DNA of 64,000 nt from Phaeobacter sp. B1627 (GCF_006265095.1 NZ_VCNK01000011.1:22951-86950), one strand, 5' to 3'. Shown: positions 27,181 through 35,654, numbered from the stretch's first letter. Numbers and translations are program-made. The notes: generated from the letters alone by a model not told the origin.

Positions 27181-28269
27181 TCAATGCAGCGTGGGGTGAC
27201 ATTCGAGATCGGCTGCCCTCTGCAGCACCCGTGCCGCAGTTCTCAGACTCGGTTGGCTTGCCTGGCCCGCACGCTTGAAAGCTTCGACCGCCGCATCCAG
27301 AGCCACATCGCTGGTGCCCTGCTTGCGCCCTTCGCGCCAGATGAACATCACCAGTTCGTCAGTCGTTAACGCTCGTAGGGCTATCGGTGGGCATCTGCTC
27401 AGGAGCGGCTCTGGCAACGCGTGGTAGTTGTTGGATGTCAGGACCCAGATCACCCAGCTCATGTCGAACTTAACCTGATAGAATGGGCAACTCCAGCTTC
27501 TTGCGGTCATGGGCTCCAGCAGGGGTAGCAGCGCCTCCGACAGCCCGAACGCGCGGCCTGACATGGACGTTGCAGTCCCCGACTTCTCGACCTCATCAAC
27601 GACCATGACCGGATTGCCGACATGTTCCCTAAGGATCGTGGAAATGAGACGCCCCGGTCCGGCGCTTCCCCATCCACGCTGAGACCCGACGACACCGAAA
27701 GACGCATTCTCATTGGTTGCCTCGATAACGGTTGGGGGGACGGTCAAGAGGCGGCCAAGGCGCCGCGCCCAAAAGCTCTTGCCAATCCCGGGAGGGCCAT
27801 CGAGCAGGATGGGCGGCAGGCGAAGACCTATGGAGCCTTCTCTCACAGACCTGCGCATGGCCTTCCAGATCTGTTCGGTCGCGGGTCCCATCCAGGGCAT
27901 TTCGTCGTGAAGGGCCGCCGCGATTTCATCCGCTTGGTGTTCGGTCTTCACCGTCGCAAGCCGAACGCCGCCTGCCAAGGCGGTCAATCGCTCGCGCTCA
28001 TCCCTCTGCAAATGGCCCATCCCTGACGCTTCCTGGCGGCGTGTGATAAGTTTCTTGACGCGTTTTTGGATCCTGCTCTTCTCGTGATGGGTTATCCTCA
28101 CCTCATGCAGTTCCTGATTGTCGACTCCAAGCAGTTCGACTTCATGCGCCGGCTGGCCGACCAGGCCACTCCGCAGTAGCCGTAGGTGCTTGATGAAGCG
28201 CTTTTCGAGGTAGTCCGCGGTCTGCTCGACGGGAAAAATCTTGCACTGAATGAATGGGATCGTCGCCAT
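27181..28269 (-). CDS. Lon-like AAA+ ATPase carried by the IS66-type element
   Basis: 362 aa. Walker A LLDGPPGIGKSFWARRLG (about 158-165), Walker B NPVMVVDEVEKSG (about 221-226), sensor-1 LTSNN (about 278-282) and a probable Arg finger in LLSRCPP. The GSQRGWGSAGPGRLI and LSEALLPLLEP segments match the AAA module of Lon, but there is no Lon protease domain and no zinc finger. The N-terminal 130 residues are basic and unassigned. ATG at 28269 has GGAGG just upstream, inside the last codons of tnpB, whose stop is one base before it. The pair is therefore translationally coupled where tnpC would normally be. A part in transposition, as for TnsC or IstB, is conceivable but untested; it may simply be cargo. 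Confidence 0.75.
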   Translation of the reverse strand: MATIPFIQCKIFPVEQTADYLEKRFIKHLRLLRSGLVGQPAHEVELLGVDNQELHEVRITHHEKSRIQKRVKKLITRRQEASGMGHLQRDERERLTALAGGVRLATVKTEHQADEIAAALHDEMPWMGPATEQIWKAMRRSVREGSIGLRLPPILLDGPPGIGKSFWARRLGRLLTVPPTVIEATNENASFGVVGSQRGWGSAGPGRLISTILREHVGNPVMVVDEVEKSGTATSMSGRAFGLSEALLPLLEPMTARSWSCPFYQVKFDMSWVIWVLTSNNYHALPEPLLSRCPPIALRALTTDELVMFIWREGRKQGTSDVALDAAVEAFKRAGQASQPSLRTAARVLQRAADLECHPTLH

Positions 28270-28270
28270 C

Positions 28271-28651
28271 TCACTCGACCTCCGCGGTTGTTTTGTTGAA
28301 AATGGAGGGGTGGTGATAGGCGGCCGAAACGACGCGGCGCCAATCGATCCCTTCAAAGAGCGCCTCAAATTGTGCCTTCGTCAGGGTCATCGTCCCGTCG
28401 GAAAGTTTGGGCCAGACGAAGCCTGCGCCTTCGATACGCTTGTAGATCAGCACGAGGCCGGTACCGTCCCACATCAGAACCTTGATCTTGTCACGCCCCT
28501 TCGAGCGGAAGACGAAGAATGCACCGGAGAAGGGATCGAGTTCGAAATTGGTCATGACGTAATTGGCCAAGCCGTCCATGCCTTTCCGAAAGTCGACAGG
28601 CTGCGTGGCAAGATAGATGCGGTAGCTGCTGGATGGTGCGATCACTGACAC
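28271..28651 (-). CDS. tnpB: IS66 accessory protein TnpB
   Basis: 126 aa. RIYLATQPVDFRKGMDGLANYV, then FELDPFSGAFFVFRSKGRDKIKVLMWDG and GLVLIYKRIEGAGFVWP are the classic IS66 Orf2 sequence. The last ten or so residues (FNKTTAEVE) differ from usual TnpB tails and lead directly into the AAA+ gene. It overlaps tnpA by 10 bp. TnpB is required for IS66 transposition together with TnpA and TnpC. Confidence 0.9.
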   Translation of the reverse strand: MSVIAPSSSYRIYLATQPVDFRKGMDGLANYVMTNFELDPFSGAFFVFRSKGRDKIKVLMWDGTGLVLIYKRIEGAGFVWPKLSDGTMTLTKAQFEALFEGIDWRRVVSAAYHHPSIFNKTTAEVE

Positions 28652-29046
28652 TGCCTCGCGACTCGGATCAGTTTGAGCAGATCAGGCTCAGCAACGTGCA
28701 ATGGAAACTTAATGCAAATCGCTCCCACATACAGATGTGCCGAGCTGTCCCCTGTGTTGGATGATGGGACCGTTGGTTGTTCAGAAGGATCCGCTGGTGC
28801 GGAAATTGCCACCTGAGCGAAGGCTGGGCCTTCGACCGCGATTTTTTCACCACGACTGCGACGGTCGGCAACCCACCACTTCCGTACAAGGCACTCATGA
28901 GCACCTATTTCAGCAGCAACCTCACCTGGAGAGGTGTCCGCTTCCCGCAGTCGCCTCGTTGCCTCGCGTTTGAGTTCATTCGGCCAAATCTTTTTGCCCG
29001 ACGGAGATCTCTGGATTTTGAAACCCCAGACTTCCTGGTCCGCCAT
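28642..29046 (-). CDS. tnpA: IS66 transposase accessory protein TnpA
   Basis: 134 aa. A helix-turn-helix region with KRIWPNELKREATRRLREAD-type sequence (here KKIWPNELKREATRRL), then SPGEVAAEIGAHECLVRKWW, and a C-terminal AHLYVGAICIKFPLHVAEPDLLKLI typical of IS66 OrfA. It starts 90 bp inside the right terminal repeat and is the first gene of the element. Confidence 0.88.
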   Translation of the reverse strand: MADQEVWGFKIQRSPSGKKIWPNELKREATRRLREADTSPGEVAAEIGAHECLVRKWWVADRRSRGEKIAVEGPAFAQVAISAPADPSEQPTVPSSNTGDSSAHLYVGAICIKFPLHVAEPDLLKLIRVARQCQ

Positions 29047-29123
29047 TTTTGCCTCCGGTAGTGATTTGGAAGCATAGTAGTCGATATCCCGAGCACGGGT
29101 TTAGAGGGCAAATAGGGGGCCAG

Positions 29124-29136
29124 ATGCAACGCTTAC
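29124..29136 (-). repeat. IS66-type right inverted repeat (tip)
   Basis: The complement reads GTAAGCGTTGCAT, identical to the left tip at 25329-25341. Confidence 0.9.
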
Positions 29137-29144
29137 GATTGGTC
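29137..29144. repeat. Target-site duplication, right copy
   Basis: GATTGGTC, identical to 25321-25328. Confidence 0.92.
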
Positions 29145-29500
29145 GAACGTTGAGACTCTTACGCTTGATCCTGCCTCTACGCCTATCAGCGCGGATTTAG
29201 CGCCCGCTCTAGGCGGCGCAACGGACCTAGGCAAAGTCTCCTCGATTGACTTGGAAGAGCTCCCAAATGGCTTCAGGCTTCAACGCCTCGTGTTTCAAGC
29301 CGCCCGAAAGGGGTTCGCAGACTTGAACCATAGCTTCAGAGGCTCGGAGGACCTGCTTGCAGCGCAGCTTGTCCGAATGGTCGAAGAATTCATCAGCTCT
29401 GAGGCTCTGCATATTCCCTCGGTGTTTCATTCTGACCCCTTAGGGCGTCGCATTCTAATCGCTCTGAACATCGATCTAGTTGTTCAACACCTGATGAAAT
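29137..29500 (+). pseudogene. DEAD/DEAH helicase-type restriction gene remnant, right of the IS66 element
   Basis: Starting with the right target duplication, frame 1 reads DWSNVETLTLDPASTPISAD, then LPNGFRLQRLVFQAARKGFADL, SEDLLAAQLVRMVEEFI and ILIALNIDLVVQHLM. From memory, this matches the C-terminal third of large DEAD/DEAH-box restriction endonucleases of the BPTD_3080 type. The frame is open but leaves the family pattern at about 29500, and the nuclease end is missing. A shorter reading from TTG at 29251 would not give a complete protein. Confidence 0.65.
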
Positions 29501-29551
29501 CCGAAAGTTCGGCGGTGGTGGTGACGCTGTGTCAAAACCGTTTTAGCTCCT

Positions 29552-29791
29552 TCAGGGGCTGACCACGTTTCTTGCCGGGGAATACAAACGGATGGCTAGG
29601 GTTCCTGTCTTTCGGTTGCCACGTTCAAACACACCGGACGCGCCCTCAAGCAAAGCCCGTTTCCATTGGTGGATCATCGTCGGGTGGACTCCAAACCGAC
29701 TGGCCAACTCGCTGACCGTTTCCTCGCCTTTCAGCGCCTCCAGCGTAACTTTGGCCTTAAACTCTGGGTGATGTTGCTTCCGTTTCGACAT
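29552..29791 (-). pseudogene. IS3-family OrfA remnant
   Basis: The N-terminal 60 residues (MSKRKQHHPEFKAKVTLEAL, then VSELASRFGVHPTMIHQWKRALLEGASGVFERGNRKT) are an IS3-type OrfA helix-turn-helix. After about 29605 the frame goes into unrelated sequence, so orfA is cut and orfB is missing. The probable outer end of the element lies near 29860-29877 in the G-run region. Bases 29498-29604 and 29792-29968 contain no other gene I can support. Confidence 0.75.
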
Positions 29792-29968
29792 CTCTGATCT
29801 CCTTCTCGTTGAAGATCAGCAGACAACAAATCGCAGCTTACGTCAGTGTCCGAATTGCGGGGGGGTAACGGGCCACAATCGCCAACAGATTGTTAATACC
29901 CCTATGCGAAACTCATATGAGTTGTGCGTTTCAGTGTGGTTAAGTCGGTTTCAGAGAGTAATGGCATC

Positions 29969-31747
29969 ATGGTTAGAGAACCCGAAGAAAAGAGGGAGCT
30001 CACATCTTTTCATATCATGGTGGTGGTTCTCTCTCTTTCCATGACAATAGGCGCTTGGCTCTATTCCAGACATCAGGTCGAACTCCAGATAGAGGGCCGG
30101 TTTGAAGCGGCCAAGGCGAGGGCCGTTGGCCTTATCGAAGACCGCATGTCCCGGTACGAGGACGCGCTTTGGTCGGGGGTTGCGTTTATTGATGCCAACG
30201 GAGGACAGGTTGAGTTGGAAGAATGGCGCACCTTCGCACAGTCTCTTAATCTTGAGGACAGATATCCGGGCGTGAACGGAATCGGTGTGATCGATTATGT
30301 GCGCCGCGAAAATCTCGAATCCTATATGACCCACAGAAAATTGGAGGCGCGGGAGTTTTCAGTGTTTCCGCAACATGATCACGACATCCTGCTGCCGATA
30401 ACCTTCATAGAACCTGCAAGCGTCAACTGGGCCGCGGTCGGGCTGGATGTGGCGCATGAAATAAACAGGCGCACGGGTCTCCTCGCGGCACGTGACACAG
30501 GCACTGCGCGCATCACCGGTCCCATTGTTCTTGTACAGGACAGCGGTCACACGCCCGGCTTTTTGTTTTACACCCCCATCTATCGCGGCGAACGCCCCAC
30601 CACTGCAGAAGAGCGGCGCGAGCGATTCCTTGGCGTTGTCTACGCGCCATTTGTGGTAAAAAAACTCGTCGCGGGTCTCCTGTCCAAAGACCTGCGAGAA
30701 GTTCGGTTCAGTCTGCGGGATGGCGATGAGCTGATATATGACGAGCATGATGAAGATGAACCGCTCCATGACGACGATCCGATGTTCACGGACAGGGTAG
30801 AGATCGAAATGTATGGTCGGATCTGGACCGTAGAGGTCAAAACGAACCTCGCCTTCCGCTCGAACAATGGCTCGGATCTGCCAACTTTCATCCTTGTTGG
30901 CGGTCTTATTATTGAGATTCTTGTGATCACGATGCTGGCCTTGCTGTCCCGTTCGAACCGCAAGGCACGCCTTTATGCGAATAAACTGACAAAAGAGCTG
31001 CGGGCGAAGTCGGACACCCTCGAAAAGGCCAATGCAGAAATCGAACAATTCGTCTACGTCGCGTCGCATGATCTCAAAACGCCCGTCCGGGGCATCGGGT
31101 TTCTGACGGACGTCATAGAAGAGGACCTCACGGAAATCCTCGGTCCTCTCGACAAACACCCCGAGATCACGACACAGCTCGGCATGATCCGCGACCGTGT
31201 GAACCGGATGAACGATCTCACGCGGGGGATCATGGATTTTTCGCGCGTCAGCCATGGCGCAGAGGCGTCCGCGCCGGAACTGTCGGTCAGAAACCTCATC
31301 GACGATTGTATCGCGGACTTCAAGGTCACCCCCGCTCAGGTTCGTGTGGAGTCTGAGGTCGCCACAATCGGCTACGACAGCCTCCATTTCCGCCGTGTGC
31401 TGGAGAACCTCATCGGCAATGCGGTCAAGTACCACCCGAACCCCCAAAAGGCACTTGTAGATGTTGTCATTGAGGATCAGCAGGACAAGTTGCGTGTCCT
31501 GGTCAAGGACAACGGCAAGGGCATTGCCCCGAAATTCCATGACCGGATCTTTGATGTTTTCCAGACACTCAGATCAGGAGACCAGAAGGAAAGTACCGGT
31601 ATTGGCCTGGCAATCGTCAAAAAAGCCGTGGAGCGTCACGGATACCACATCTTCCTCAAATCATCTGAAGGACATGGAGCGGAATTTACTTTTTTTTGGC
31701 CAACGGGGCGTGAGCTCGATGCAATGAATGTGGATAAAGTTGCCTGA
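29969..31747 (+). CDS. CHASE-domain sensor histidine kinase
   Basis: About 592 aa. A first membrane helix (HIMVVVLSLSMTIGAWLYS), an extracytoplasmic CHASE domain (EDRYPGVNGIGVIDYVRREN, then FFYTP-type strand FLFYTPIYRG), a second helix near residues 300-325, then HisKA with the phospho-acceptor in YVASHDLKTPVRG and a HATPase domain (NLIGNAVKYHP, DNGKGIAP, STGIGLAIVKK). CHASE domains sense small periplasmic ligands. In-frame starts at 29924 and 29969 are both possible; 29969 is taken. A CheY-like regulator begins one base after the stop, so the two are a pair. It is the first intact gene after the decayed island. Confidence 0.9.
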   Translation: MVREPEEKRELTSFHIMVVVLSLSMTIGAWLYSRHQVELQIEGRFEAAKARAVGLIEDRMSRYEDALWSGVAFIDANGGQVELEEWRTFAQSLNLEDRYPGVNGIGVIDYVRRENLESYMTHRKLEAREFSVFPQHDHDILLPITFIEPASVNWAAVGLDVAHEINRRTGLLAARDTGTARITGPIVLVQDSGHTPGFLFYTPIYRGERPTTAEERRERFLGVVYAPFVVKKLVAGLLSKDLREVRFSLRDGDELIYDEHDEDEPLHDDDPMFTDRVEIEMYGRIWTVEVKTNLAFRSNNGSDLPTFILVGGLIIEILVITMLALLSRSNRKARLYANKLTKELRAKSDTLEKANAEIEQFVYVASHDLKTPVRGIGFLTDVIEEDLTEILGPLDKHPEITTQLGMIRDRVNRMNDLTRGIMDFSRVSHGAEASAPELSVRNLIDDCIADFKVTPAQVRVESEVATIGYDSLHFRRVLENLIGNAVKYHPNPQKALVDVVIEDQQDKLRVLVKDNGKGIAPKFHDRIFDVFQTLRSGDQKESTGIGLAIVKKAVERHGYHIFLKSSEGHGAEFTFFWPTGRELDAMNVDKVA

Positions 31748-31748
31748 T

Positions 31749-32171
31749 ATGAAACGACAAATGAATATTCTTTTGGTTGAGGACGACAATCTCGACGCCA
31801 TGATGATCGAGCGCGCCCTGAACAGGGTGGCTCCCGATGCAACCGTGAAGCGCGCTGTCGATGGGCTGGAAGGGCTTGAACTCATAGAGGCAGATGTCAT
31901 GCCGAAGCCCTATTTCGTTCTGCTTGACATCAATATGCCCCGGATGAACGGTCATGAGTTTCTCAGGGCGCTCAGGGCAAGCCAAACGGCCTCAGACAGT
32001 ATTGTCTTCATGTTTACCACTTCTGATAGCGCGCAAGACATTGCCGAGGCTTACCGCGAGCGGGTGTCCGGCTATATTGTCAAGCCGCAGGGGACGGCAG
32101 GTATGAATACAATTCTTCATACCTTGCAGGGATTTTGGACGGCCTGCGAACCTCCTTTCACTCCGGCCTAG
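31749..32171 (+). CDS. CheY-like single-domain response regulator
   Basis: 140 aa. ILLVEDDNLDAMMIERAL, phospho-acceptor Asp60 in FVLLDINMPRMNGHEF, and switch residues in FTTSD and VSGYIVKPQG. There is no output domain. It resembles the Rcp1 type of stand-alone receivers paired with CHASE or phytochrome kinases. The ATG at 31749 is one base past the kinase stop. Its downstream target is not encoded beside it. The 380 bp after its stop (32172-32551) contain no gene I can support. Confidence 0.9.
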   Translation: MKRQMNILLVEDDNLDAMMIERALNRVAPDATVKRAVDGLEGLELIEADVMPKPYFVLLDINMPRMNGHEFLRALRASQTASDSIVFMFTTSDSAQDIAEAYRERVSGYIVKPQGTAGMNTILHTLQGFWTACEPPFTPA

Positions 32172-32551
32172 CCAGGGGGCTCTGCCTGCTCTGCGACCTG
32201 AAAACAGGATTGCGAGGTGCCCTTGGCGATGCGGGGGAGGCTGCTGGTTTCGGGCCGGAGGCAAGGCAGCTATGAGCCAGCGACAGCGGCTTGCGGGGGA
32301 GTTTGACCGGGGCCCAATGGCGTGGATGGTGAGCGTGGCTGTGTGGGTGCGCAACGTGACTGGACGGACGATGACCTGCCCCCTCTGGTCCCTCGTTCAC
32401 AACGAGAGTCTGGAGGTTTGTGCCGTGCTACCAGATGGAGCCCCGATTGCCCCGAGTGAATGGGAGCTAGGTGCGCTGCGGTTGGTGCCAGCGATCCATG
32501 CGACGGGCAGAGAAGTCGGAGGCTGCTCTGGTGGGTGGCAGCCCCTCCAGA

Positions 32552-34126
32552 TCATGCAACTTTGCGAGGGGACTGCGACGGGGCACTGTCGCCCAGTTCA
32601 AAACGCGCGACGATGTCGCTCAGGTCGTCGGCCTCGTTGCTGAGCATTTGTCCCACAGCCGTCGCTTCCTCGACCATCGCAGCATTTTGCTGCGTAACCT
32701 GATCCAGTTGACTGACCGATACATTGATCTCGCTGATACCGGTTGACTGTTCAGCAGCTCCTTTGGCAATTCCACTGATTGAACCAGAGATTTCGTTCAC
32801 ACGCTCGGAAATACGGGCGATCGAGACGCCCGCTTCGTCAACCAATTGGACGCCCTTCTGAACGTGGTCCGAACTTTGGGTAATCAGAACTTTGATCTCT
32901 GTGGCGGCACTTGCAGAGCGCTGCGCAAGACCTCTCACTTCGGAGGCAACAACTGCAAAACCGCGTCCGGCTTCACCCGCGCGGGCGGCTTCTACGCCAG
33001 CATTCAAGGCCAGAAGGTTGGTCTGGAACGCGATGTCGTCGATAACCGAAATGATCTGTCCGATCTGGTTTGAGGACGTTTCGATGCTTTGCATGGCTGA
33101 CACTGCCGTTTTCACCGTCGCACTGCAGCCTTCGGCTTCGCCCCGGGCCTCCAGCATGGTTTCTTCTACCCCCCGGGCGCCGGCGGCTGCGGCTTTTACC
33201 GAGGTTGTCAGCTCTTCAAGGGCGGCCGCGGTCTGTTCTAACGTCGCGGCCTGGCTTTCTGTCCGTTGCGACAGATCGTCCGAAGCGCGGCTGATCTCGA
33301 TCGCTCCTCCTGTGATGGTGCGGGTTTTTTCCTTTACCTCTGCAATCGTTTGAGAGATCTTCTCAACCGCCACATTAAAGTTCCTGAGCAGTATCACGTA
33401 TTCATCCGGAAAACGGTCGGAGATACGGCAATCCAGGCGGCCATGTGCCAATTCTGCCAGGTGCCGGCTGAGGGTATCGACCACCCGGCGGGCATCTTCC
33501 TGCTTCTGCTGAGCCAGTTTCGTCGCAGTCTGGGCGGCATGAGACTGCTCCGTCGCGGAGGCTGTCTGCTCTTGCAATGCCGCATCTGCAGCGATCTTCT
33601 TGCGCATGCTTAAAAGCAGGACACCGGTTTCCAGAACCACGATCAGCGCATGTATCACAGTGCGTTGCACGTTGGCCTGAATGCCACTGCTCGGGTAGAC
33701 CAGCGAGGGCAGCAGAACACTGAACGAAACGTGATGGAGTGCGACCAGAACAGTGGCAAGGATCAATGCCTTGGGGCTGGCCAGAGTGGAAACGATCGCC
33801 AGAACTGCGAAGAACATCATGTGCGTGTCGAGTTGCCATGCATGACCGCTCATTGAGGCCGTGATCAAAATACAGTGACCGACAAGACAGGAACTGAGCA
33901 GGTAGTCATGCGCCAACTGATCAAGCCGCGTCGCCAGGGATCCAAGGAGGCTTAGCATGATCCCCAGAATCGCAAAAACCCACCAAAGCTCGCTTTGCCC
34001 GGCTGCGAAGGCGGCAAACGCCGGGATGGGGGCCAACAGCCAACTGGTCGATTGTTGAAGCACCTTTTCAAAGGCAAAAATTCCGGATCGGAAACGGCCG
34101 TCGGCTTTAGATTTCAGAGGGCGCAT
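32552..34126 (-). CDS. Methyl-accepting chemotaxis protein with membrane-embedded sensor
   Basis: 524 aa. Residues about 25-175 form five or six membrane helices with conserved-looking His (GHAWQLDTHMMFFAVLA, ALHHVSFSVLLP) and no periplasmic loop large enough for a ligand domain. A HAMP-like stretch (HGRLDCRISDRFPDEY) follows. The signalling hairpin tip reads IDDIAFQTNLLALNAGVEAARAGEAGRGFAVVA. It should control CheA or a related kinase, but no che genes are in the window. The start overlaps the end of a 99-aa membrane protein gene by 13 bp. Confidence 0.93.
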   Translation of the reverse strand: MRPLKSKADGRFRSGIFAFEKVLQQSTSWLLAPIPAFAAFAAGQSELWWVFAILGIMLSLLGSLATRLDQLAHDYLLSSCLVGHCILITASMSGHAWQLDTHMMFFAVLAIVSTLASPKALILATVLVALHHVSFSVLLPSLVYPSSGIQANVQRTVIHALIVVLETGVLLLSMRKKIAADAALQEQTASATEQSHAAQTATKLAQQKQEDARRVVDTLSRHLAELAHGRLDCRISDRFPDEYVILLRNFNVAVEKISQTIAEVKEKTRTITGGAIEISRASDDLSQRTESQAATLEQTAAALEELTTSVKAAAAGARGVEETMLEARGEAEGCSATVKTAVSAMQSIETSSNQIGQIISVIDDIAFQTNLLALNAGVEAARAGEAGRGFAVVASEVRGLAQRSASAATEIKVLITQSSDHVQKGVQLVDEAGVSIARISERVNEISGSISGIAKGAAEQSTGISEINVSVSQLDQVTQQNAAMVEEATAVGQMLSNEADDLSDIVARFELGDSAPSQSPRKVA

Positions 34127-34413
34127 AGTTGGGCAATCCTTTTTCCATCGACAACAAACCAGGCGCCATTTTCAAAAAGACGACCTATGGCGCGGGCATC
34201 TGGTATGACCACCAAAGCTCCCAGGGGTGACGAAGCTGTTGCAAGCTCCGGGACATCGGACGACACGACAATATCAATGGCGCGCTTCCAGGGTGGCGAG
34301 ACGACCAAGGCCGGTTCGCCGGGCACGGCGGCAGGCGCACTCAGCAAGGCCAACAGCGGCGCCAGGAGCAGTGTCGCAAAGCAGGACGTCAATATGATAA
34401 AGTTTGGCATCAC
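34114..34413 (-). CDS. Small exported or membrane-anchored protein upstream of the transducer
   Basis: 99 aa. An N-terminal hydrophobic segment (FIILTSCFATLLLAPLLALL) with a possible AAAVPG-like cleavage region is followed by about 65 soluble residues (KRAIDIVVSSDVPELATASS). The soluble part has a VVIPDARAIGRLF stretch that could be a truncated periplasmic-binding fold. No family is recognised. The 13-bp overlap with the MCP gene suggests that they are made together, so it may present a ligand to the transducer; this is inference. Confidence 0.6.
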   Translation of the reverse strand: MMPNFIILTSCFATLLLAPLLALLSAPAAVPGEPALVVSPPWKRAIDIVVSSDVPELATASSPLGALVVIPDARAIGRLFENGAWFVVDGKRIAQLCAL

Positions 34414-34918
34414 CAGTCCATTTGATTTCGTCCGACATACGACGCGGCAATTACTATTTCGTTGAGGTCGCCGCCGTTCTCACGACAATTTTATTTTAGA
34501 TCGAGGGAAGGCTCTTGCATCGGTGTCCGGGGTGAAATCCTGCCCGAGGGGCGCTCCGAGGGCGGCAGAGCGATGCACCGACCTAGGCCCGATTCCGAGC
34601 GTCCGTTGCGCGACAGAATAGCCGATCGCGTCATTCTTCCGGGCACGCGGTTGATCAATGGGCGAAATTCAACTTTAGGGAGTTTATTAACGCCAATATA
34701 GCACGCTTAACGAAATTTTAACTATCTTTCATATGGTTAAGTGCCGTCAGGTGAATTCGCTTCTGGCGTCACGGTGTATCCCTATTGCACGGATGCCTAA
34801 AAATGCGCTCTGCGGCCAAAATTCTTTTGTGACCTCGACGTGGACCCTGTAGGGAGAGATGCTATAAACAAATTGCTGTGAATACATCACGGTGGAAATA
34901 GTACAGGCGCATATATCT
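34414..34918. promoter_or_regulatory. Divergent intergenic region, chemotaxis side to cellulose operon
   Basis: 505 bp between the divergent 99-aa gene and bcsN, with no gene. The part from 34665 to 34900 is clearly more AT-rich than its surroundings and must hold the bcs promoter. I could not pick a confident -35/-10 or a known operator. Confidence 0.4.
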
Positions 34919-35584
34919 ATGTCTTCCCGGCTGCTTTCTGAGCGCATTCGAGCTGCGTTCCGTTGTATGATTTTGGGCGTATTGGGGGCGCTCTTTCTGT
35001 CGGGCTGTGACGTCTTTCCCATTCCGTTTGAACTCGAAGAATCCGAGGATCTAACGACTTTTAATGTTGTCCCGAATGGTCAAGCGTGGATCTCTACTCC
35101 TGACACGTTGATCACTCTTCAGCGCAACCTTCGCGATAGTGTGGACCAACGTATCGGGTTGAAGAACCACACGCTCATGGGCGGTGAGAACTATATTCAC
35201 ATCCGGGCGCGCACTGTCGAAGGCCGTTTCATGTTCGACGAATTTATCGAACGCGCAGGCGGGCTGCCGACGCCGTTTACAGCACTTGATGCAGGACAGA
35301 TGATCGCGACAGAGGACGGTCTCGGGACCTATATTTGGACAAGCAAGGCCATCAGCGGCAATTCAACATGCGTTTTGGCCATGCGTCGGGTGACACAGGT
35401 CCAGCGGCAAATTCCGGGCAACCACGCAGTTATGGACATATTGTTGCGCAACTGCGTCAGGGGGAGTGCGGAGGTCGCGCTGGAGCCGATCAAAGCCGCC
35501 CATGTCGGGTATTATCCACTCAATGGGAGGGGGGCCTCTGACAGTCTGATGTTGTCACCTTTGGCCGGCCCTTCGCCTTTTTAG
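34919..35584 (+). CDS. bcsN: Cellulose biosynthesis lipoprotein BcsN
   Basis: 221 aa. A lipoprotein signal with lipobox LSGC (MILGVLGALFLSGCDVF) follows a basic N-terminus. The mature part is a mixed domain with QAWISTPDTLITLQRNL and VLAMRRVTQVQRQ. Position directly before bcsA in an alphaproteobacterial bcs operon points to BcsN, whose exact role is unknown. ATG at 34919 is used; the ATG at the start of the hydrophobic run is an alternative. The stop is about 70 bp before bcsA. Confidence 0.72.
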   Translation: MSSRLLSERIRAAFRCMILGVLGALFLSGCDVFPIPFELEESEDLTTFNVVPNGQAWISTPDTLITLQRNLRDSVDQRIGLKNHTLMGGENYIHIRARTVEGRFMFDEFIERAGGLPTPFTALDAGQMIATEDGLGTYIWTSKAISGNSTCVLAMRRVTQVQRQIPGNHAVMDILLRNCVRGSAEVALEPIKAAHVGYYPLNGRGASDSLMLSPLAGPSPF

Positions 35585-35654
35585 CGTGCCAGCATGGGCA
35601 CGATCAAACACGAAGCCGAAACTGGGGTAATTCCATGAGGCAGAGGTCAGAAAT

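Larger units (their letters stand above)
25329..29136. mobile_element. IS66-family element with AAA+ ATPase in place of tnpC
   Basis: A 3,808-bp unit flanked by a perfect 8-bp direct repeat and ended by inverted repeats that begin GTAAGCGTTGCAT. GTAAGCG tips and 8-bp duplications are characteristic of IS66. All intact coding genes lie on the minus strand from the right end: tnpA, tnpB, an AAA+ ATPase and a small membrane protein. The DDE transposase gene tnpC that normally follows tnpB is absent. The left 1.6 kb holds the broken 3' ends of a UvrD-type helicase (minus) and an M48/YgjP metallopeptidase (plus). Because the duplication is perfect, the element moved as one unit, presumably with TnpC supplied in trans. 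About 380 bp at the left end (25329-25712) carry no recognisable gene. Confidence 0.88.

Noticed and set aside
24528..29968. A second copy of the tRNA-Lys 3' end as the right attachment site
   Set aside because: No repeat of GGTTCGAACCCAT or the following bases could be found by eye in the window.
32272..32643. Plus-strand open frame of 123 codons after the CheY-like gene
   Set aside because: It overlaps the 3' end of the MCP gene, has no ribosome site and no recognisable domain.
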